Shown one piece after another: positions 35,108 to 43,034 of a DNA stretch of 64,000 nt. This DNA comes from an uncultured Porphyromonadaceae bacterium (GTDB taxonomy: Bacteria; Bacteroidota; Bacteroidia; Bacteroidales; Muribaculaceae). The DNA is taken from positions 62,001-126,000 of the forward strand of contig URCF01000003.1 of the NCBI GenBank assembly GCA_900546365.1, read 5' to 3'. The position numbers and the translations under genes are program-made. The notes beneath the pieces were generated by a model. It was not told the DNA's origin, ran no database searches, and saw nothing but the letters and a program-made list of their open reading frames with translations. Each line of letters opens with the position of its first letter. Positions within the stretch are counted from its first letter, which is position 1.

Positions 35108-35884
35108 TTATTTGAGGTTCTCTCTCACCAAATGAAGATATTGCTTCATGGCCTCGGGGTCGCGCTGCTCCACAATCTCTTTCAGCCGCTCCAGCGACTC
35201 GCAGATACCGTTAAGCCGCGAAGCTGTGTGGGGGTTGAACAGGATTTCCGACAGCAGATAATCATCCTCCGACATCAATCCCAGCGCTATCTGATGATGG
35301 CGTTTGAAGGTGGTGCCCGGAGCATCCTGATGCTTCATCACGCTCGCAAAAGCTAATGTTGCCGCAAACGGTATGCTCAGCGAATAGGCTATGGTGATGT
35401 CATGCTGCTCAAAACTGTAGTGCTCGATATGCAGTCCCAGCCGGTTGTAGAGCTCGAGGAAAAACTGCTTCCCTTTCTCGCTTCCCTCAGTGATGATTAT
35501 GGCGTTTTCGTTGGCAAGGTTGCTCAGCGATGCGAACGTGGGGCCGAACATCGGATGAGTTGAACTGAATTCAAACCCGCAATTGGCGTAGTACTCTGGC
35601 AACCCTGTTTTCACCGAGGCTATATCCGACAGGATGCAATGCGGATTGTTCAGGTGCGGGGTCACGGCTTTGAACGCTTCGATGGTGTAGCGCACGGTGG
35701 CGGCGTTGATCACGAGATCGGGGTTGAACGCATCCACCTCATCGAGCGATGAAAACCGCTCCACATTATAGGTGAACCTCAGCTTACGGGCATCTGTGTC
35801 GTACATCGCCACCTGATGGTCAAACGACAGCAGGTCGCTGAAGAACGACCCCATCTTGCCCGCTCCAAGTATAAGTATTCTCAT
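35108..35884 (-). CDS. tyrA: Prephenate dehydrogenase (TyrA family)
   Basis: 258 residues. The dinucleotide-binding loop LGAGKMGSFF is at about 6-15, and the catalytic-region motif SSTHPMFGPTFASL follows near 108-121. It oxidatively decarboxylates prephenate to 4-hydroxyphenylpyruvate for tyrosine. It lacks an attached chorismate mutase, which is supplied by the gene just upstream, and it overlaps that gene by 4 bases. Last gene of the pheA operon. Confidence 0.9.
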   Translation of the reverse strand: MRILILGAGKMGSFFSDLLSFDHQVAMYDTDARKLRFTYNVERFSSLDEVDAFNPDLVINAATVRYTIEAFKAVTPHLNNPHCILSDIASVKTGLPEYYANCGFEFSSTHPMFGPTFASLSNLANENAIIITEGSEKGKQFFLELYNRLGLHIEHYSFEQHDITIAYSLSIPFAATLAFASVMKHQDAPGTTFKRHHQIALGLMSEDDYLLSEILFNPHTASRLNGICESLERLKEIVEQRDPEAMKQYLHLVRENLK

Positions 35885-36951
35885 TGTTTCAGTACTTCTA
35901 TCTGTTGACGCACCGATTCGTCATGGATGGCAAGCAGGATGGTCTTGAGAAACTCCTCGCCCATACCCATCTCCACGCCGGAGCCGCAGCGGGTGCGTAT
36001 CACATCGTTGTAGCGTCCGGCCTGTACCACCGGCATACGGTGCTCCTTTTTGTACTGCCCTATGTCGCGGGACACCTGCATACGTTTGGCAAGCACCTCC
36101 AGGAGCTCATTGTCGAGGCGGTCTATCTCCCGGCGCAGAAGCGACAGGCTTTCGGTGCTCTGTTTCTGCGATTTGTGCACAAGCGAAGCCAGGATGATAT
36201 GGAGCACTTCGGGGGTCACCTGCTGTGCGGCGTCGCTCCATGCACAGTCAGGGTTGCAATGGCTTTCGATGATAAGTCCGTCAAATCCCATGTCCAGAGC
36301 CTGCTGCGACAGCGGGGCTATAAGCTCGCGTTTGCCCCCGATGTGCGATGGGTCGCAGATAATCGGCAGGTCGGGGTAGCGAAGCCTCAGCTCAATGGGG
36401 ATATGCCATTGCGGCATATTGCGGTAGATATGCTTGCCGTAGGCCGAAAAGCCGCGGTGTATAGCTCCAATGCGGCGGATGCCGGCGTTGTAGATGCGCT
36501 GCATGGCACCTATCCACAGCTCAAGGTCAGGGTTCACCGGGTTTTTCACCAACACCGGCACATCGGCTTTCAATTCGGCAAGTGTGTCGGCTATCTCCTG
36601 CATGGCAAACGGATTGGCACTGGTGCGGGCTCCTATCCACAGCAGGTCTATACCTGCCTCAAGGGCTTGTATCACATGGGTGCGGGTGGCCACTTCGGTG
36701 GCGGTGTACATTCCGGTGGTCTCCTTCACTTCGCGCATCCATTTGAGGGCGGGTGCGCCTACACCTTCAAAGCCCCCGGGTTTGGTGCGCGGTTTCCATA
36801 TTCCGGCGCGGAATATGCGGATGCCGTCGGCATGGAGATTGGAGGCGGTGGCGAGAAGCTGCTCGCGTGTTTCCGCGCTGCACGGTCCGGCTATGATTAG
36901 CGGTTCTGATGCCGGGATGTCGGCAAATGTTATTGGTTGAAGCTGTGTCAT
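35881..36951 (-). CDS. Bifunctional DAHP synthase / chorismate mutase
   Basis: 356 residues. Residues about 1-265 are a type I-beta DAHP synthase (IIAGPCSAETREQL, FRAGIWKPRTKPGGFEG, ICDPSHIGGKRELI) that makes DAHP from phosphoenolpyruvate and erythrose 4-phosphate. Residues about 275-355 are a type II chorismate mutase (LSLLRREIDRLDNELLEVLAKRM). It supplies the first shikimate step and the chorismate-to-prephenate step, with both users of prephenate in the same operon. The ATG at 36951 overlaps the aminotransferase stop (ATGA). Confidence 0.92.
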   Translation of the reverse strand: MTQLQPITFADIPASEPLIIAGPCSAETREQLLATASNLHADGIRIFRAGIWKPRTKPGGFEGVGAPALKWMREVKETTGMYTATEVATRTHVIQALEAGIDLLWIGARTSANPFAMQEIADTLAELKADVPVLVKNPVNPDLELWIGAMQRIYNAGIRRIGAIHRGFSAYGKHIYRNMPQWHIPIELRLRYPDLPIICDPSHIGGKRELIAPLSQQALDMGFDGLIIESHCNPDCAWSDAAQQVTPEVLHIILASLVHKSQKQSTESLSLLRREIDRLDNELLEVLAKRMQVSRDIGQYKKEHRMPVVQAGRYNDVIRTRCGSGVEMGMGEEFLKTILLAIHDESVRQQIEVLKQ

Positions 36952-38111
36952 GACAATCTTTGAAGTGCTTTTGTTAGATTTTCCTCGGTGGCACACAGGG
37001 ATATGCGTATATATCTTATGCCGTTGGTGCCGAATATGAATCCCGGGGCTATGAACACTCCTTTGTTATAAAGCAGTTCATCGGCCATTTGTTCAGACCC
37101 AGGACAGGTGTCGGGTATTTTGCCCCACAAAAACAGGCCGCGCTGCTGTGGGTTGTATCTGCATTGTAGTTTCTGCATGATCTGCTCTGCTATCATCCGG
37201 CGGCGCCAATAAAGCTCGTTGAGTGCATCGTGCCATTCCCGGCCTTGCTCAAGAGCTTTGACAGCGGCCATCATCACAGGCTTGAACTGTCCCGAATCAA
37301 CATTGGATTTCACCTTGTATATCCAGTTGACAAAGTCGGGATTGGAGGCCAGCATGGCCACTCGCCATCCGGCCATGCTGTGACTCTTGCTGAGCGAGTT
37401 CATCTCCAAGGCCACATCCTTGGCTCCCGGCACCTGCAGGATGCTCATCGGCTTATCGGTGAGGATGAAGCTGTACGGGTTGTCGTGGGCTATGACTATG
37501 GAGTGTTTCCGGCCAAACTCTATCAGCCTTTCAAACAGCTCCATGGTGGGCTGTGCGCCGGTGGGCATGTGGGGATAGTTGACCCACATCACCTTGATGC
37601 GGTCAAGCGGCAATGATTCCAGTTCATCAAAGTCGGGCATCCATCCGTGCTCCTCGGTGAGCGAATAAGGATAGATGGCGGCTCCCACGAGCCTGGAGGC
37701 GGATGTGTAGGTGGGGTAGCCGGGGTTCGGCACCAGCACTCCGTCGCCCGGATTGAGAAATGCCATCGACACATGCATCACTCCCTCTTTGGACCCTATG
37801 AGCGGCAGAATCTCTTTTGCCGGGTCAAGCTCCACTCCATAGCACTTTTTATACCAGTCGGCCATGGCTTTCTTCAACTCGGGGATTCCTGTCCCGGGCT
37901 GATAGGAATGGAAGTCGTGGCGGTGTGCCTGTTCGGTGAGCGTGTCTATCACTTCGGGCGGCGGTGGGGTGTCGGGGCCGCCTATGGCCAGTGATATTAT
38001 GTCGTTGCCGGCGGCACGCAGCGCGGCCACTTCACGCAGCTTGCGCGAAAAGTAGTACTCCTCCACGCTGTCAACGCGTTGGGATGGACATATATGTGGA
38101 CTATTCTTCAT
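36948..38111 (-). CDS. PLP-dependent aminotransferase (probable aromatic or aspartate aminotransferase)
   Basis: 387 residues, fold-type I. The PLP lysine is in EMNSLSKSHSMAGWRVAM; other marks are YQPGTGIPELKKAMADWY, PNPGYPTYTSA and WVNYPHMPTGA. Placed between pheA and DAHP synthase/chorismate mutase, it probably transaminates phenylpyruvate and 4-hydroxyphenylpyruvate, but this is inferred from context. The ATG at 38111 overlaps pheA by 11 bases. The longer frame begins with TTG and is not preferred. Confidence 0.87.
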   Translation of the reverse strand: MKNSPHICPSQRVDSVEEYYFSRKLREVAALRAAGNDIISLAIGGPDTPPPPEVIDTLTEQAHRHDFHSYQPGTGIPELKKAMADWYKKCYGVELDPAKEILPLIGSKEGVMHVSMAFLNPGDGVLVPNPGYPTYTSASRLVGAAIYPYSLTEEHGWMPDFDELESLPLDRIKVMWVNYPHMPTGAQPTMELFERLIEFGRKHSIVIAHDNPYSFILTDKPMSILQVPGAKDVALEMNSLSKSHSMAGWRVAMLASNPDFVNWIYKVKSNVDSGQFKPVMMAAVKALEQGREWHDALNELYWRRRMIAEQIMQKLQCRYNPQQRGLFLWGKIPDTCPGSEQMADELLYNKGVFIAPGFIFGTNGIRYIRISLCATEENLTKALQRLS

Positions 38112-38958
38112 TGAATTGTGTATATTGGCCAAGCGATTTCAGGTCCGACATCAGTGGACGCACTGCATCGATAGCCTGAAGGTATCTGGCGTAGGATTGA
38201 AATGTAAGGTCTATGTAGAACCGGTACTCCCATTCGCGCCCGATGATGGGCATCGACTGGATTTTGGATAAGTTCATGTCGTAGAACGACAGTATGGTCA
38301 GCACTTTCGACAATGCTCCTTGGGTGTGGGGCAGGGTGAACACTATCGAAGCTTTGTTGAGCATCTCCTCCTTGGGGCGCAGGCCATCGGCAAGCAGCGG
38401 GTCGGCCACGATGAGGAAGCGGGTGAAATTGCGCTTGTTGGTTTCTATTCCGCGCTCAAGAATATCAAGGCCGTAGAGCGATGCGGCATATTCGCTGCAC
38501 ACTGCGGCATGACCCGGTTGCCGGGCGGTGGATATGTCGCGCGCCGCGCCGGCAGTGTCAAAACTCTCCACCATCCTTATCTCCGGATGCCGGTGGAGCC
38601 ATTGCTCACACTGCATCAGTGCCATAGGGTGGGAATGTGCTTCGCGGATGTCGGTCAGCCGCTGGCCAGGGAGGGCGGCGAGCACATGGGATATGCGCAT
38701 CTTGTACTCGCCCACCACTGTGAGCGAACTGCGCCGCAGCAGTTCGTGATTCTGGAGCAATGCGCCCGCAATGGTGTTCTCTATCGCCACAATCCCCACC
38801 AGCGACGGGTCGCAGTCAAGGTCAGAAAACATTTGGCTGAATGATGGTGATTCAACTGTTTCTATCTCCGCCTGCGGCTTCGTGATGGCAAAATAGTGGC
38901 GGGCGGCTGCATCGTGGTAGCATCCGGCCACTCCTTGGATTGCGACTTTGAGTTTCAT
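38101..38958 (-). CDS. pheA: Prephenate dehydratase
   Basis: 285 residues. The catalytic domain (about 1-180) starts VAIQGVAGCYHDAAARHYF and includes GIVAIENTIAGAL and ARQPGHAAVCSEYAA; a C-terminal ACT domain (about 195-275, SIVFTLPHTQGALSKVL) binds phenylalanine for feedback inhibition. It makes phenylpyruvate. First structural gene of pheA-aminotransferase-DAHP synthase/chorismate mutase-tyrA. The ATG at 38958 has a GAGG-like site about 10 bases upstream. It is preceded by a leader ORF and terminator-like hairpin. Confidence 0.94.
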   Translation of the reverse strand: MKLKVAIQGVAGCYHDAAARHYFAITKPQAEIETVESPSFSQMFSDLDCDPSLVGIVAIENTIAGALLQNHELLRRSSLTVVGEYKMRISHVLAALPGQRLTDIREAHSHPMALMQCEQWLHRHPEIRMVESFDTAGAARDISTARQPGHAAVCSEYAASLYGLDILERGIETNKRNFTRFLIVADPLLADGLRPKEEMLNKASIVFTLPHTQGALSKVLTILSFYDMNLSKIQSMPIIGREWEYRFYIDLTFQSYARYLQAIDAVRPLMSDLKSLGQYTQFNEE

Positions 38959-38971
38959 ATCAGATACCCTC

Positions 38972-39010
38972 TTAACAAACAAATCCCGCAGCTTGTTGGC
39001 TCCGGGATTT
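38972..39010 (-). terminator. Attenuator terminator hairpin upstream of pheA
   Basis: Minus strand AAATCCCG (39010-39003) pairs with CGGGATTT (38988-38981). The stem continues past one C-C mismatch with AGC/GCT around a six-base loop, and is followed by GTTTGTTAAG. It lies between the leader ORF and pheA, so termination here would silence the whole operon. CGGGAT inside the leader ORF (39060-39055) could pair with ATCCCG (39008-39003) and prevent it forming. Confidence 0.7.
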
Positions 39011-39035
39011 ATGTAGTGACATTGTTATGCAATAA

Positions 39036-39116
39036 TCAATTTATGGCGCACATCATCCCGTTTTTATTTCCGGCGAAATAAAAGCAATAATAGGAATATG
39101 TGCTAAATCGTGCCAT
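39036..39116 (-). CDS. Phe/Tyr-rich leader peptide of the pheA operon
   Basis: A 26-codon ORF starting with ATG (39116) and ending TGA (39038-39036). Residues 4-14 contain Phe4, Tyr7, Tyr9, Tyr10, Phe12, Tyr13 and Phe14, that is 7 aromatic residues in 11, matching both end products of the downstream operon. Codons 12-14 form one arm of a perfect 9-bp hairpin (39083-39075 with 39070-39062, loop GCCG). The ORF starts about 19 bases after the -7 box and stops 25 bases before the terminator hairpin. This is the arrangement of a ribosome-mediated attenuation leader. It is too short for ordinary gene callers. Confidence 0.75.
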   Translation of the reverse strand: MARFSTYSYYCFYFAGNKNGMMCAIN

Positions 39117-39134
39117 GTTTGTTGATTTATGCTG

Positions 39135-39142
39135 CAAATATA
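39135..39142 (-). promoter_or_regulatory. -7 box for the pheA leader transcript
   Basis: Minus strand TATATTTG matches TAnnTTTG; a weak -33 (TTGC, 39167-39164) lies 21 bases upstream. It is 18 bases before the leader ORF and 177 before pheA, consistent with a long regulatory leader. Confidence 0.6.
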
Positions 39143-39192
39143 AAACAAATGTTTGAATCTGTTGCAATTTCTTGCTTAAAAATTTCAAATCG

Positions 39193-40557
39193 TTATCCGT
39201 TTATGATTGCAATCGCTTCATCAACATCCACCAACTGCTGCTCGCCCGAGGCCATGTTTTTGAGCATCATCTTTCCTTGCGCCATCTCGCTTTCGCCCAC
39301 TATGGCCACATACGGAATGGCGAGGGCATCGGCGCGACCCATCTGTTTCTTCATCTTGGCGGCGTCGGGATACAGCTCGCATGCCACTCCGGCGGCGCGT
39401 AGCTGATGCATCATGGACATGGCGGCGCGGGCTTCGCTCTGCCCGAAGTTGACGAACATCACCTTGGCTCCGGAAATGGTGCTCTTGGGATAGAGGTCAA
39501 GGGTGTTGAGCACATCGTAGATGCGGTCGGCTCCGAACGATATTCCCACGCCCGAAAGACCCGGCATGCCGAACACTCCTGTGAGGTTGTCGTAGCGGCC
39601 ACCTCCGGTGATGGATCCTATCTGTACATCTTTGGCTTTCACCTCGATGATGGTGCCGGTGTAGTAGTTCAGTCCGCGGGCGAGCGAAGTGTCAAGCTCC
39701 AGCTCCGCGCGGAGAGGCACTGTGGTGAGTCCTTGTGTCACCTCGCGCAGCTCTTCAATGCCGGCTATACCCGTTTCGCTGTCGGCGAGGGCTGTGCTGA
39801 GTGCCTCAAGGCGCTCCTCAAGCGACCCCGTGATGGCAAGAATTGGTTTGAGCTTGTCAATCTGCTCGCAGGTGAGACCATGCTCGGTTAGCTCCTGACA
39901 CACATTCTCCATTCCCACTTTCTCTATTTTGTCAATAGCCACAGTGATATCAATCAGCTTGTCGGGTGCGCCAATCACTTCGGCTATTCCTGACAGCACC
40001 TTGCGGTTGTTGAGCTTGATGGTGATGCGGATGCCAAGGCGGGCGAACACTTCATCTATCATATACAGCAGCTCCACCTCGTTGAGCAACGAGTCGGAGC
40101 CAACTATGTCGGCGTCGCACTGATAGAACTCGCGGTAGCGGCCCTTTTGCGGACGGTCGGCACGCCACACAGGCTGAATCTGAAACCGCTTGAACGGCAT
40201 CTGGAGCTCGTTGCGGTGCTGCACCACAAATCTCGCGAACGGCACTGTGAGGTCGTAGCGCAACCCTTTCTCACTCACCTTCGGAGTGAGGTGGATATAG
40301 TCATCGGCCTCCACCAAAGCTGGATCCACATCCTTGAGCCAGTTGCCTGAGTTGAGGATTTTGAACAGCAGCTTGTCACCCTCCTCGCCGTACTTGCCCA
40401 TGAGGGTGGATAGATTTTCCATGGCCGGGGTCTCGATCTGAGCGAACCCATAGAGGCCGAACACTTCGCGGATGGTGTTGAATATATAGTTGCGGCGCGC
40501 CATTTCTTCGGGACCGAAGTCTCGCGTGCCTTTGGGGATGGATGGTTTCTGTGCCAT
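39193..40557 (-). CDS. hisS: Histidyl-tRNA synthetase
   Basis: 454 residues, class II synthetase that charges tRNA-His. Motif 1 lies near the conserved PKGTRDFGPEE start; motif 2 includes FKRFQIQPVWRADRPQKGRYREFYQCDAD; the histidine A motif is ARGLNYYTGTIIEV, and motif 3 is VGISFGADRIYDVL. The C-terminal anticodon domain has MFVNFGQSEARAAM. It lies directly upstream of the pheA leader promoter on the same strand. Confidence 0.96.
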   Translation of the reverse strand: MAQKPSIPKGTRDFGPEEMARRNYIFNTIREVFGLYGFAQIETPAMENLSTLMGKYGEEGDKLLFKILNSGNWLKDVDPALVEADDYIHLTPKVSEKGLRYDLTVPFARFVVQHRNELQMPFKRFQIQPVWRADRPQKGRYREFYQCDADIVGSDSLLNEVELLYMIDEVFARLGIRITIKLNNRKVLSGIAEVIGAPDKLIDITVAIDKIEKVGMENVCQELTEHGLTCEQIDKLKPILAITGSLEERLEALSTALADSETGIAGIEELREVTQGLTTVPLRAELELDTSLARGLNYYTGTIIEVKAKDVQIGSITGGGRYDNLTGVFGMPGLSGVGISFGADRIYDVLNTLDLYPKSTISGAKVMFVNFGQSEARAAMSMMHQLRAAGVACELYPDAAKMKKQMGRADALAIPYVAIVGESEMAQGKMMLKNMASGEQQLVDVDEAIAIING

Positions 40558-40582
40558 ATGCTTTGTTGGATTATTTTTTTTG

Positions 40583-40590
40583 CAAAATTA
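40583..40590 (-). promoter_or_regulatory. -7 box for hisS
   Basis: Minus strand TAATTTTG, matching TAnnTTTG, 25 bases before the hisS ATG. Confidence 0.55.
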
Positions 40591-40633
40591 CTAATTCTTG
40601 GCCAATAATGATTCTAAAGTTAAAAATTCTGAT

Positions 40634-40641
40634 TACTTTTG
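40634..40641 (+). promoter_or_regulatory. -7 box for the membrane pyrophosphatase
   Basis: TACTTTTG matches TAnnTTTG and lies 84 bases before the hppA ATG, divergent from hisS. Confidence 0.45.
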
Positions 40642-40725
40642 ACGAACAATCTGAAGAAATACCGCAGATAGAATTTGTTTCATTGTCTAACCATATTGTT
40701 TAACCCTTAAATCTAACTATCTTTA

Positions 40726-42930
40726 ATGGAAAAAGCTTTGTTTTGGCTTGTTCCGGTGTCGTCAATCATTGCGCTGCTGCTCGCTTGGTATTTCTACCGC
40801 GGCATGATGCGCGAGAGCGAGGGCACCGAACGCATGAAAACCATTGCCCGCCATGTGCGCAAAGGGGCGATGTCGTATCTTAAGCAGCAGTACAAAATTG
40901 TGGGAATAGCATTTTTGTGTCTTGTTGTGCTGTTCTCTATCATGGCATACGGATTTGATTTGCAGAATCATTGGGTGCCTGTGGCATTCCTCACCGGCGG
41001 TTTCTTCTCCGGTCTTGCCGGATTCCTTGGCATGAAAACTGCCACTTACGCTTCGGCACGTACCGCCAATGCCGCCCGCAATTCGCTTGACAGGGGTCTG
41101 CGTGTGGCTTTCCGCTCGGGTGCCGTGATGGGTCTCGTGGTGGTAGGTCTCGGACTGTTTGACATCTCTTTCTGGTATATCCTGCTCGACTGGCTTGTAG
41201 AGCTGCCTGCCGGAGAGGCTGCCGGAGCGCGTCTGTGCATGATCACCACCACTATGCTCACTTTCGGCATGGGTGCCAGCACTCAGGCTCTGTTTGCCCG
41301 CGTGGGCGGCGGCATCTATACCAAGGCTGCTGATGTGGGCGCCGACCTTGTGGGAAAGGTGGAGGCCGGTATCCCCGAGGATGACCCCCGCAACCCCGCC
41401 ACTATTGCCGACAATGTAGGTGACAATGTTGGCGATGTGGCCGGCATGGGCGCCGACCTGTATGAATCGTATTGTGGCTCTATCCTCGCTACCTCCGCTC
41501 TCGGTGCGGCTGCCTACCTTGTGCAGGGTGATGTGGATATGCAGCTCAAGGCTGTGATGGCTCCGATGCTGATTGCCGCTGTCGGTATCTTGCTGTCAAT
41601 CATCGGTGTGTTCTGTGTGCGCACCAAGGAGAATGCCAATATGAAGGATCTGCTCGGCTCGTTGTCGCTCGGCACCAATCTCAGCTCAGTGCTTATTGTC
41701 GGAGCCACTTTCCTCATCCTCTGGCTCCTCCAGCTCCAGAACTGGGCGCTTGTGGGTTGCTCTGTTGTGGTGGGACTGCTTGTGGGCATTGTCATTGGCC
41801 GTAGCACCGAATATTATACTTCCCAGTCCTACAAACCTACCAAAAAGCTGGCCGAGAGCGGCACCACCGGCCCCGCCACCGTGATAATCTCCGGTGTGGG
41901 CCTCGGCATGATTTCCACCGCCATCCCCGTGCTCGCTGTTGTGGTGGGTATCATCCTCAGCTACTGGTTTGCTTCAGGGTTTGATTTCTCCAACGTGGCC
42001 ATGGGACTTTACGGCATCGGTATTGCCGCCGTGGGCATGCTTTCCACCCTCGGCATCACTCTTGCCACTGACGCATACGGCCCTATCGCCGACAATGCCG
42101 GCGGCAACGCCGAGATGAGCGGTCTAGGTGCTGATGTGCGCAAGCGCACTGACGCTCTCGACTCGCTTGGCAACACCACCGCCGCTACCGGCAAAGGGTT
42201 TGCCATCGGCTCGGCCGCGCTCACCGGTTTGGCATTGCTCGCATCATATATCGAGGAAATCCGTATCGGACTCAACCGTCTGGGTGAAACAATGATACAG
42301 ATTGGCGACAAGGCTGTGAACATCCACGAAGCCTCGTTCACTGACTTCATGGCCTTCTATGAGGTGAACCTCATGAGCCCCAAGGTGCTGTCCGGAATGT
42401 TCATCGGCGCAATGATGGCATTCCTGTTCTGCGGCCTGACAATGAACGCTGTGGGTCGTGCCGCGAGCCACATGGTGGATGAGGTGCGCCGTCAGTTCCG
42501 TACCATCAAAGGTATCCTTGAAGGCGAAGCGGAACCCGACTACGCACGTTGCGTGCAAATCTCCACAAAGGGCGCACAGAAAGAGATGGTGTTTCCCTCG
42601 GTACTCGCCATTGTGGCACCCATTGTCACCGGATTGATATTCGGTGTGCCCGGTGTGATTGGTCTGCTTGTGGGTGGCCTTAGCGCAGGTTTTGTGCTGG
42701 CAATCTTCATGGCCAACTCCGGCGGAGCATGGGACAATGCCAAGAAATATGTGGAAGAAGGCAACTTCGGCGGCAAAGGCAGCGAAACCCACAAAGCCAC
42801 TGTGGTTGGCGACACTGTCGGCGACCCGTTCAAGGACACCTCCGGCCCGAGCCTCAACATCCTCATCAAACTGATGTCGATGGTGTCGATCGTGATGGCC
42901 GGCCTGACCGTAAGCTGGAGCCTTTTCTAA
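40726..42930 (+). CDS. hppA: K+-dependent membrane ion-pumping pyrophosphatase
   Basis: 734 residues with about 16 membrane helices. It hydrolyses pyrophosphate and pumps H+, Na+ or both across the inner membrane. The catalytic motif DVGADLVGKVEAGIPEDDPRNPATI begins near residue 204 and the acidic ADNVGDNVGDVAGMGADLYES follows. GNTTAATGKG has Ala and Gly at the positions where K+-independent enzymes have Lys and Thr, which marks the K+-dependent class. Members of this class from Bacteroides pump Na+ and H+; the ion here is not determined. Confidence 0.94.
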   Translation: MEKALFWLVPVSSIIALLLAWYFYRGMMRESEGTERMKTIARHVRKGAMSYLKQQYKIVGIAFLCLVVLFSIMAYGFDLQNHWVPVAFLTGGFFSGLAGFLGMKTATYASARTANAARNSLDRGLRVAFRSGAVMGLVVVGLGLFDISFWYILLDWLVELPAGEAAGARLCMITTTMLTFGMGASTQALFARVGGGIYTKAADVGADLVGKVEAGIPEDDPRNPATIADNVGDNVGDVAGMGADLYESYCGSILATSALGAAAYLVQGDVDMQLKAVMAPMLIAAVGILLSIIGVFCVRTKENANMKDLLGSLSLGTNLSSVLIVGATFLILWLLQLQNWALVGCSVVVGLLVGIVIGRSTEYYTSQSYKPTKKLAESGTTGPATVIISGVGLGMISTAIPVLAVVVGIILSYWFASGFDFSNVAMGLYGIGIAAVGMLSTLGITLATDAYGPIADNAGGNAEMSGLGADVRKRTDALDSLGNTTAATGKGFAIGSAALTGLALLASYIEEIRIGLNRLGETMIQIGDKAVNIHEASFTDFMAFYEVNLMSPKVLSGMFIGAMMAFLFCGLTMNAVGRAASHMVDEVRRQFRTIKGILEGEAEPDYARCVQISTKGAQKEMVFPSVLAIVAPIVTGLIFGVPGVIGLLVGGLSAGFVLAIFMANSGGAWDNAKKYVEEGNFGGKGSETHKATVVGDTVGDPFKDTSGPSLNILIKLMSMVSIVMAGLTVSWSLF

Positions 42931-42956
42931 TATGCAACAAAGATACAACCCTACAT

Positions 42957-42992
42957 AAAATAGGCCACCGGGATGAAACGGTGGCCTATTTT
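42957..42992. terminator. Bidirectional terminator between hppA and the SLC45-type MFS gene
   Basis: A perfect 14-bp stem (42957-42970 with 42979-42992, 8-base loop) whose outer arms are AAAATA and TATTTT, giving a U tract on either strand. It lies between two convergent genes and can serve both. Confidence 0.85.
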
Positions 42993-43034
42993 GTATTTTA
43001 AATCAGCAGTTGTCTGCTGTGTCGGGCGGATATA

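Noticed and set aside
36948..38132. Longer start of the aminotransferase
   Set aside because: The upstream start is TTG inside pheA; the ATG at 38111 gives the conserved length.
38972..39022. Second short ORF (16 codons) overlapping the pheA terminator hairpin
   Set aside because: It has one Phe and no Tyr, overlaps the terminator stem completely, and has no ribosome-binding signal. The upstream aromatic-rich ORF is the better leader.
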